Of a stretch of DNA of 64,000 bases, positions 58,243 to 64,000 are shown in pieces. The stretch lies in assembly GCA_029259915.1 (NCBI GenBank), contig JAJDED010000031.1:1-64000 (forward strand), given 5' to 3'. The position numbers were made by a program, and so were the translations under genes. The notes under the pieces are model-generated. The model was not told where the DNA came from and searched no databases. It saw nothing but the letters and a program-made list of their open reading frames with translations. The stretch is from Planctomycetota bacterium. GTDB lineage: Bacteria; Planctomycetota; Planctomycetia; Pirellulales; Lacipirellulaceae. The number at the start of each line of letters is the position of its first letter. Within the stretch, counting starts at the first letter, position 1.

Positions 58243-59015
58243 CGTGTTTGCTCCAATTGACCGAACTGCCAGGCTTGCATCTCGCGTAGTTTATCGCGGC
58301 GGTTCATGTCGAACTTGAGGGGAGTGAGTGTAATGTGCCCGGCACGCAAAGCGTTCAGGTCGGTTTCTTCGTCGCTGGGCGGGTCGGGTGCCATGCCTGT
58401 CGCCCAGTAGTAAGGCCGACCGCGCGGGTCGAGTCGTTGCTCAAAATCTTCGCCCCACGGTGCGGTCGCCGCAGGCACGATTCGCACTTCGGTCGGGCCA
58501 TCCAGCGCGGCCGTGGGGATGTTCAGGTTGTATAGTTGCGACTCAGGATCTTTCTGAGCCAATATCTGTTCGATGATTGCCACGGCATGTTGGGCCGCCA
58601 AGTCGAATCGCGCATCGTCGTGAAACTCCAACGACACCGCGATACTGGTAATACCAAAAAAAGCTCCTTCAATCGCCGCCGCCACCGTGCCGGAATACAG
58701 CACGTTGATGCCGGCGTTCAAACCGCCGTTGATGCCACTGACAACCAACGTCGGTCGTTTGGGACACAGCTCGGCAATCGCCAATTTCACACAGTCGGCG
58801 GGGCTTCCTTCCACCGCCCAGCCGCGGTGACCACGCTCCTCGTCAAACACTTCGCGAGCCATCAGCGGAGTGAGATACGTAATCGCGTGGCCGACGCCGC
58901 TCTGCTCGGTAAGCGGGGCAGCAACCGTGACGTCTCCCAGTTGCCGCAACTGGCGTTCCAGAGCCGCAAGGCCCGGTGCATAGATGCCATCGTCGTTGGT
59001 GAGCAGGATTTGCAA
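58239..59015 (-). CDS. surE: 5'/3'-nucleotidase SurE
   Basis: The 258-aa enzyme dephosphorylates nucleoside monophosphates. The metal site is visible: NDDG (~7-10), SGVGH, and SGINGGLNAG around 95. The start is a TTG (59015) supported by a strong ribosome binding site, AAGGAGA, placed 8 nt before it; the protein begins QILLTNDDG like other SurE proteins (usually MRILLTNDDG). It leads a run of envelope genes. Confidence 0.93.
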   Translation of the reverse strand: MQILLTNDDGIYAPGLAALERQLRQLGDVTVAAPLTEQSGVGHAITYLTPLMAREVFDEERGHRGWAVEGSPADCVKLAIAELCPKRPTLVVSGINGGLNAGINVLYSGTVAAAIEGAFFGITSIAVSLEFHDDARFDLAAQHAVAIIEQILAQKDPESQLYNLNIPTAALDGPTEVRIVPAATAPWGEDFEQRLDPRGRPYYWATGMAPDPPSDEETDLNALRAGHITLTPLKFDMNRRDKLREMQAWQFGQLEQTR

Positions 59016-59263
59016 GTCGTAAATCTCCTTGTATCAGGGGTTTCCGTCACGTCGCCGCCATCATCATTATAATCGGCCCCGATGCAAATCGGCAACGCAC
59101 CGTGGCAAAATCGCAACGCGCCAACAGCCAAAGCACGCTATAAAATGCCGCTAATCCACCCCTTTCCAATTTCCCATTTCTCATTTCGATTCCCCCGCCT
59201 TCCCCTTTCGCATTTCGACATTCGCATTTCCTCTCCCCCCTGCCCCTCGCTCCTCGCCCCTCG

Positions 59264-59269
59264 TATAAT
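59264..59269 (+). promoter_or_regulatory. Candidate -10 box of the guaA promoter
   Basis: A perfect TATAAT lies 36 nt upstream of the guaA ATG. No convincing -35 element is placed at 16-18 nt, so the assignment rests on the -10 alone. Confidence 0.35.
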
Positions 59270-59305
59270 CCCTGGTTTCCGCTATTCCCTGCCAGGAGGG
59301 TGTGA

Positions 59306-60889
59306 ATGACCATGACGGCATCTGAAATACCTGCTGTCGCCCGCCGTACTGCGGCCGAACGTGTGTTGGTACTCGACTTCGGTTCGCAATACGCGCAGTT
59401 GATCGCGCGCCGCGTGCGCGAGCAAAACGTCTATTGCGAAATCGTGCGGCACAACATCTCGGCCGATCGCCTGCGCGAACTTGCGCCGTTAGGAATTATT
59501 CTCTCCGGCGGACCGGCGAGCGTTTACGAAGAAGGCGCTCCGCAGTGCGATGCAGAATTGTTTCAACTCGGCATTCCCGTTCTGGGTATCTGCTACGGCA
59601 TGCAACTGGCTTGCCAGGCGTTTGGCGGACAAGTTGATAACACGCCTTCGCGGGAGTACGGGCGTGCCGAATGTAACATCACGGGCACCGACGACCTGTT
59701 CGCCGACGTCAACAGCGCGACCCAGGTGTGGATGAGCCACGGCGATCAAGTCGCGGGGTTTGCCGACGAGTTTATCCCACTTGCAAGTACGGGAACTTGC
59801 CCCTTCGCCGCGATTCGGCATCGCGATTTGCCGATCTACGGTTTGCAATTTCATCCCGAGGTAACCCACACGCCCGAAGGCGGAAAGGTGTTGGGTAATT
59901 TTCTTAAGATAATCTGCGGAGCGCACGGCACGTGGAAGCTGGGCGACTTTGCCGCGGAAACCATCGCACAAATCCGCGAGCAAGTGGGAGACAATCGCGT
60001 CATCTGCGGCCTGTCGGGCGGTGTCGATTCGTCGGTGGTTGCGGCACTGTTGGCCGAGGCAATCGGCCCGCAACTTTCGTGTATTTTGGTCGACAACGGC
60101 TTGTTGCGGCAGGACGAAGAGGCGTCGGTCATTCGCGAATTTAGCGATCACTTCAAAACCGACCTGCACGTAGTGAAAGCCGAGGAAAAATTCCTCGATG
60201 CACTTGCCGGCATCACCGACCCGCAGGAAAAGCGCCGCCGGATTGGGCACACGTTTATCGAATGCTTTGCCGACGAGGCACAAAAAATCGAGGGCGCGAA
60301 ATATCTGGCGCAAGGAACATTGTATCCCGACGTCATCGAAAGTGGCGCCGCCCCCGACGGACCGGCCGACACGATCAAACTGCACCACAACGTCGGCGGT
60401 CTGCCCGAAGAGTTGGGTTTCGAGTTGATCGAGCCACTGCGCGATTTATTCAAAGACGAAGTGCGACGACTCGGTTTGCAGTTGGGCTTGCCAGAAGAAA
60501 TTGTGTGGCGCCATCCGTTCCCGGGGCCAGGATTGGCGGTTCGTTGTTTAGGCGAAGTGACCGAGTCGCGGCTGGAAACGTTGCGCGCTGCCGACGCGAT
60601 TGTAGTGGGTGAAATCAAAGCCGCGGGACTGTACCGCGAAACCTCGCAGGCCTTCGCCGTGCTGCTTCCCGTGCAAAGCGTCGGCGTGATGGGCGACAGC
60701 CGCACGTACGACGACGCCCTGGCAGTACGCTGCGTAAACACCGACGACTTCATGACCGCCGACTGGAGCCATTTGCCGTATGAGTTGCTCGCCAAGATTT
60801 CCACGCGGATCATCAACGAAGTGAAAGGGGTAAATCGCGTGGTGTACGACATCAGTTCAAAACCGCCTGCAACAATCGAATGGGAGTAG
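59306..60889 (+). CDS. guaA: GMP synthase (glutamine-hydrolysing)
   Basis: The 527-aa enzyme converts XMP to GMP. The class I glutamine amidotransferase domain has the Cys in GICYGMQL (C96) with HPEVTHT downstream (~183). The ATP-pyrophosphatase PP-loop SGGVDSS is near 237, and the C-terminal dimer domain has [17 protein letters not shown] good ribosome binding site (GGAGG, 7 nt spacing) precedes the ATG; an alternative ATG at 59312 removes two residues. Confidence 0.96.
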   Translation: MTMTASEIPAVARRTAAERVLVLDFGSQYAQLIARRVREQNVYCEIVRHNISADRLRELAPLGIILSGGPASVYEEGAPQCDAELFQLGIPVLGICYGMQLACQAFGGQVDNTPSREYGRAECNITGTDDLFADVNSATQVWMSHGDQVAGFADEFIPLASTGTCPFAAIRHRDLPIYGLQFHPEVTHTPEGGKVLGNFLKIICGAHGTWKLGDFAAETIAQIREQVGDNRVICGLSGGVDSSVVAALLAEAIGPQLSCILVDNGLLRQDEEASVIREFSDHFKTDLHVVKAEEKFLDALAGITDPQEKRRRIGHTFIECFADEAQKIEGAKYLAQGTLYPDVIESGAAPDGPADTIKLHHNVGGLPEELGFELIEPLRDLFKDEVRRLGLQLGLPEEIVWRHPFPGPGLAVRCLGEVTESRLETLRAADAIVVGEIKAAGLYRETSQAFAVLLPVQSVGVMGDSRTYDDALAVRCVNTDDFMTADWSHLPYELLAKISTRIINEVKGVNRVVYDISSKPPATIEWE

Positions 60890-60900
60890 CGGGGAATAAT

Positions 60901-61223
60901 CTCGCAGAGGCGCAGAGACGCGGAGGAAAGAGTGGACGAACTTGCGATCACCAGATGCCTTTTGAGAACCCAATCATGCTTAAAGCTATGATACTCGGTT
61001 TCATTCTTGGAGGTTTTCTAGGATTTGTTATTCCCTATGCTTGGTGGTTCTTTTATGAAATGGCCAATCCTGCTCAGGGCGTTGGAACAGTGTTCGCAAT
61101 GATAATGTTTTTCTCAATACCGGTTGGAATGGGATTGGGCACAATCATCGGAGCGATAATTGGCGCTAATCAGTAATGACACATTGAATTTTGATTTCTC
61201 CGCGACTCCGCGTCTCTGCGAGA
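60901..61223. repeat. CGCAGAG-type inverted repeat arms flanking a small membrane-protein gene
   Basis: The left arm TCTCGCAGAGGCGCAGAGACGCGGAG (positions 60900-60925) and the right arm CTCCGCGACTCCGCGTCTCTGCGAGA (positions 61198-61223) are imperfect reverse complements built from ~9-nt units. Between them, about 270 bp, lies the whole 66-aa membrane-protein gene. Confidence 0.7.
60976..61176 (+). CDS. Small two-helix membrane protein, 66 aa
   Basis: It consists of two hydrophobic segments (LKAMILGFILGGFLGFVIPYAWWFF and VGTVFAMIMFFSIPVGMGLGTIIGAIIG), rich in GxxxG-like patterns, with almost no soluble part. I start at 60976; upstream in-frame codons belong to the repeat arm. It is enclosed by the inverted repeat arms. 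No recognisable family. Confidence 0.6.
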   Translation: MLKAMILGFILGGFLGFVIPYAWWFFYEMANPAQGVGTVFAMIMFFSIPVGMGLGTIIGAIIGANQ

Positions 61224-61245
61224 AACATAAAAACGAAAGTAAATA

Positions 61246-62925
61246 ATGGCACAGAAGTACATATATCAAATGGGCGGCTTGACCAAGAAGATCGGTCAGC
61301 GCGAAGTGCTTAAAGACATTTGGTTGTCGTTTTATCCTGGCGCGAAGATTGGCGTGCTTGGGCGCAATGGTTCCGGCAAAAGTACGTTGCTGAAAATCAT
61401 GGCCGGCAAGGACAAAGAGTTTGAAGGCGAAGCCCGGCTGACCGACGGTTTTACTGTTGGTTTGTTGGAACAAGAGCCACAATTGAATCCCGACAAAGAC
61501 GTACAGGGGAATGTCGAAGAAGCCATCGCACCAACGCGAGCGCTGTTGAAAGAGTTTGAGGAAATCGGCGACAAGTATGCCGACGTGGCTGACAATCCCG
61601 ACGCGATGGAAAAGCTGATGAATCGGCAAGCCGCGCTGCAGGATAAAATTGACGCCTCTGGGGCTTGGGAAATCGATCGCCAAGTGGAAATCGCAATGAG
61701 CGCGATGAATCTTCCGGCAGGTGATGCCGACGTCACCAAGCTTTCCGGGGGCGAACGGCGGCGGGTGGCACTTTGCAAAATTTTGCTCGAACGTCCCGAC
61801 CTGTTGTTGTTGGACGAACCAACCAACCATCTCGATGCCGAAAGTGTCGCCTGGCTTGAACGCCATCTGGCCGAGTACGCCGGCACGATCGTGGCGGTGA
61901 CGCATGATCGTTATTTTTTGGACAACGTCGCCGGCTGGATTTTGGAACTCGATCGGGGCGAGGGCATTCCTTGGGAGGGAAATTATTCGTCGTGGCTGGA
62001 GCAAAAGCGCAAACGGCTTGAAGTCGAAGAGAAAAAACAAACCGCCCGACAGCGTTCGTTGCAGCGCGAGTTGGAATGGGTTCGCATGGCTCCCAAGGCG
62101 CGTCAGGCCAAGAACAAAGCACGCGTAAAAGCGTATGAACAAATGGCGTCGCAACAATTTGAAGATCGCTCCGATGAGCTGGAAATTCAAATCCCGCCGG
62201 GGCCCCGACTGGGCGACATGGTTGTTGAATCTGACAACCTCACCAAAAGTTACGGCGACAACCTAATCTTCGAAAACGTAAACTTCCGACTCCCGCCCGG
62301 GGGAATCGTCGGCATTATCGGGCCCAACGGCGCCGGCAAAACTACCCTATTGCGAATGCTGATGGGACAGGAAGAACCAGATAGCGGAACATTGAAGATT
62401 GGTCCCACCGTCGAGTTGGGCTACGTCGATCAATCGCGGGACGCGTTGGTCGCGGAGAACACAGTACATGACGAAATCTCCGGCGGGCATGAAACCCTGG
62501 AAATGGGTGGCCGCAAAATGAACTCGCGGGCCTATGTTTCCCGTTTCAATTTCACAGGTCCCGACCAACAGAAAAAAGTGGGCGTACTCTCCGGCGGCGA
62601 ACGGAACCGCGTGCATTTGGCCAAGCTATTGCGTCGCGGCTCGAACGTCCTGCTGTTGGACGAACCGACCAACGACTTGGACGTCGACACGCTGCGTGCG
62701 CTGGAAGAAGCGGTCGCCAACTTCGCCGGCTGCGCCGTGGTGGTGAGCCACGACCGCTGGTTCCTCGATCGGCTGGCAACGCATATACTGGCGTTCGAGG
62801 GCGACGGGGTGGCCACCTGGTGCGACGGAAATTTTGAAACCTACGAACGCGAACGCCGCCAACGCCTCGGCGAAGACGCCGACCAACCCAAACGATTTCG
62901 ATACAAGAAGTTACAGAAGAGTTGA
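61246..62925 (+). CDS. ettA: Energy-dependent translational throttle protein EttA (ABC-F)
   Basis: The 559-aa protein has two ABC domains. Walker A sites are GRNGSGKST (~39-47) and GPNGAGKTT (~359-367), with signatures [11 protein letters not shown] and [11 protein letters not shown]. The linker between them contains [19 protein letters not shown], typical of EttA. It gates translation elongation according to ATP/ADP at the ribosomal E site. Length equals E. coli EttA (555 aa). Confidence 0.94.
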   Translation: MAQKYIYQMGGLTKKIGQREVLKDIWLSFYPGAKIGVLGRNGSGKSTLLKIMAGKDKEFEGEARLTDGFTVGLLEQEPQLNPDKDVQGNVEEAIAPTRALLKEFEEIGDKYADVADNPDAMEKLMNRQAALQDKIDASGAWEIDRQVEIAMSAMNLPAGDADVTKLSGGERRRVALCKILLERPDLLLLDEPTNHLDAESVAWLERHLAEYAGTIVAVTHDRYFLDNVAGWILELDRGEGIPWEGNYSSWLEQKRKRLEVEEKKQTARQRSLQRELEWVRMAPKARQAKNKARVKAYEQMASQQFEDRSDELEIQIPPGPRLGDMVVESDNLTKSYGDNLIFENVNFRLPPGGIVGIIGPNGAGKTTLLRMLMGQEEPDSGTLKIGPTVELGYVDQSRDALVAENTVHDEISGGHETLEMGGRKMNSRAYVSRFNFTGPDQQKKVGVLSGGERNRVHLAKLLRRGSNVLLLDEPTNDLDVDTLRALEEAVANFAGCAVVVSHDRWFLDRLATHILAFEGDGVATWCDGNFETYERERRQRLGEDADQPKRFRYKKLQKS

Positions 62926-62931
62926 TTGAGA

Positions 62932-63028
62932 AGAGGTGAGAGGTCGGAGGTCAGAGGTCAGGGATTCTTCGGAATACGACACTCTGGCCTCTGGCCTCTG
63001 GCCTCTGACCTCTGACCTCTGACCTCAA
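62932..63028. repeat. GAGGTCA-unit inverted repeat after ettA
   Basis: Left arm AAGAGGTGAGAGGTCGGAGGTCAGAGGTC (from 62932) pairs with the right arm CTCTGGCCTCTGGCCTCTGACCTCTGACCTCTGACCTC (to 63027). Heptamer units GAGGTCA/TGACCTC are repeated in tandem. Confidence 0.75.
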
Positions 63029-63050
63029 ACTCCGAAGGAGAGTTTTTCCC

Positions 63051-63374
63051 ATGAGCGTAATACGAACCGGTTCAACACAAACATTTTCCGACAATTGGGA
63101 CGTGGCGTTTGGCAAAGCCAAAAAGAAAACCACGAAGAAAAAGTCTGCTAAGCAAAAATCGCCGAAGAAGAAGACTTCCGCAAAGAAAAAATCAACCGCC
63201 AAGGTCGCCAAGAGCGCCAAGAAAAAGTCCGCTTCCAAAAAGAAGGCGGTGAAGAAATCGCCGAAGAAAAAAGCCGCTGCAAAAAAGAAGGTGAAGAAAT
63301 CGGCAAAGAAAAAGACTGCTGCGAAGAAGAAAGGTCGAAAGAAATCTAAGGTAACGCAACGATCACTCTTTTAA
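63051..63374 (+). CDS. Lysine/alanine-rich histone H1-like protein
   Basis: The 107-aa protein has a short conserved-looking head (SVIRTGSTQTFSDNWDVAFGKAK) and then ~75 residues almost wholly Lys, Ala, Ser and Thr (KKKSAKQKSPKKKTSAKKK type). Such tails are seen in bacterial H1-like DNA-condensing proteins, so nucleoid binding is plausible; the head may bind something specific. A good ribosome binding site (GGAG) lies before the ATG. The 3' end is intact (QRSLF stop). Confidence 0.8.
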   Translation: MSVIRTGSTQTFSDNWDVAFGKAKKKTTKKKSAKQKSPKKKTSAKKKSTAKVAKSAKKKSASKKKAVKKSPKKKAAAKKKVKKSAKKKTAAKKKGRKKSKVTQRSLF

Positions 63375-63395
63375 CGCGGTTGTCTGATACAGATG

Positions 63396-63739
63396 AACCA
63401 CTAAGCCACGGAGACACAATGAAAATGATGGAAGAAGTTAGGGAACTAGAAAATTCTTTTATTCCTATTACACCATCGCTCTATTGAACCACGACGACAC
63501 GACGAGCACTACGAGGAAGCTGTAAAACACAGGTTGAAATGACGATACACAATCCAGTCAATTCATTGGAGCGACCTGTCAGTCGACTAAACAGCCTCTA
63601 AACCGCTGAAGAACCTTTGGCAGGAATTTTGCTTCGTTGTACTCGTGGTGCCGTCGTGGTTCAAAGAACATAGCGAGGTTGTACCATATTCTTAAAATTT
63701 CCTTCTCTTTCTTCGTGTCTTCGTGCCTTTGTGGTTAAT
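63396..63739. repeat. Two-layer nested inverted repeat upstream of efp
   Basis: The outer arms are AACCACTAAGCCACGGAGACAC at ~63396 and GTGTCTTCGTGCCTTTGTGGTTAAT ending ~63739. The inner arms are ATTGAACCACGACGACACGACGAGCACTACGAGG (63483-63516) and CTTCGTTGTACTCGTGGTGCCGTCGTGGTTCAAAG (~63632-63665). This fills the gap between the H1-like gene and efp; no gene is visible. Confidence 0.75.
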
Positions 63740-63747
63740 AGAATTTA

Positions 63748-64000
63748 TTACGCTCGACCTAAGAAATCACCCGAGCGGGTGTCGACTTTGACTGTTTCGC
63801 CCTGCTTTAAGTATTCAGGCACTTGAATGATGAGGCCAGTTTCTAGCGTGGCGGGCTTGTTGCGCGAGGTGGCGGAGTTGCCCTTCACGCCGGGATCGCA
63901 TTCGGTGATTTGCAATTCGACCGACGGCGGCACCTGGATGCCAACGCATTCTTCGTTGTAAATCAGCGCCAACATTCCGCCGAGACTCTCGGTGACGTAT
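63748..64000 (-). CDS. efp: Elongation factor P, C-terminal part (truncated by window edge)
   Basis: The visible 84 residues are domains II-III of EF-P: QVPPSVELQITECDPGVKGNSA, KPATLETGLIIQVPEYL and VDTRSGDFLGRA at the stop. EF-P relieves ribosome stalling at polyproline. The N-terminal KOW domain and modified lysine lie beyond base 64000. It is convergent with the H1-like gene. Confidence 0.95.
   Translation of the reverse strand, partial: YVTESLGGMLALIYNEECVGIQVPPSVELQITECDPGVKGNSATSRNKPATLETGLIIQVPEYLKQGETVKVDTRSGDFLGRA

Noticed and set aside
59489-60388. A 299-residue minus-strand frame
   Set aside because: It is a shadow of guaA; no domain is visible.
61114-62190. A 358-residue minus-strand frame
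   Set aside because: It lies opposite ettA, with clear Walker motifs on the plus strand.
1-64000. Prophage, integron or insertion sequences
   Set aside because: No integrase, transposase or phage structural gene is found anywhere in the window.

Overview
The window reads as a chromosomal segment of a planctomycete, most likely in or near the Pirellulales. The support is indirect. There is a giant secreted protein with the planctomycete N-terminal motif LEPRQMLAA, a long aerobic respiratory locus with a very large multihaem cytochrome, several small proteins of a type I associate with this phylum, and intergenic gaps filled with hairpin-forming repeats. I see no rRNA, tRNA, transposase, integrase, phage gene or CRISPR array.

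Layout. 1-11688 (minus) is one open reading frame that runs off the left edge: a modular giant protein with a beta-helix, FG-GAP, transglutaminase-like, tandem beta-sandwich, golvesin-like and RHS/YD-repeat regions. 12170-16137 holds a hypothetical protein, a UbiB/ABC1 kinase and a DUF983 protein flanked by two 344-bp copies of an intergenic element. 16545-38117 (all minus) is the respiratory locus. In transcription order it encodes Rieske protein, split cytochrome b (b6-like part, then subunit IV-like part), a 1494-aa octahaem cytochrome c, two cupredoxin-like proteins, a dihaem lipoprotein, oxidase subunits II and I, haem A synthase, haem O synthase, subunits III and IV, an ABC exporter pair, SCO, DUF420 and a small CPTC membrane protein. 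38710-46100 (plus) carries purD, a methyltransferase-like membrane protein, a large FtsX-type permease, a P-loop kinase, a possible small RNA and a duplicated multi-TM protein. 47103-50137 holds queE/queC (minus), queF and a TIM-barrel protein. 50149-64000 holds a 1212-aa FHA/coiled-coil membrane protein, a DksA-like protein, an HtrA-like protease, a surE-led operon of envelope proteins, guaA, a 66-aa membrane protein, ettA, a lysine-rich histone-H1-like protein and the 3' part of efp.

How it works together. The respiratory locus looks like a self-contained quinol-to-oxygen chain. A b6f-like complex (split cytochrome b, b6-type histidine spacing, and a cysteine where cytochrome b6 binds haem c_i) would pass electrons to the octahaem protein. 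From there they would go through the dihaem lipoprotein and/or the cupredoxin-like proteins to an A2-type cytochrome c oxidase whose subunit II has no haem c domain. Haem A synthesis and copper delivery genes are in the same run. queC/queE/queF cover the steps from 6-carboxytetrahydropterin to preQ1.

The most unusual non-coding content is a set of inverted repeats whose arms are built from short tandem units (TTAGCTR-like, CACGGAGRA-like, GAGGAGCGAGG-like). Some are nested two or three deep inside one another. The second is a candidate independent ~185-nt structured RNA at 45200-45387 with its own promoter-like boxes and a terminator.
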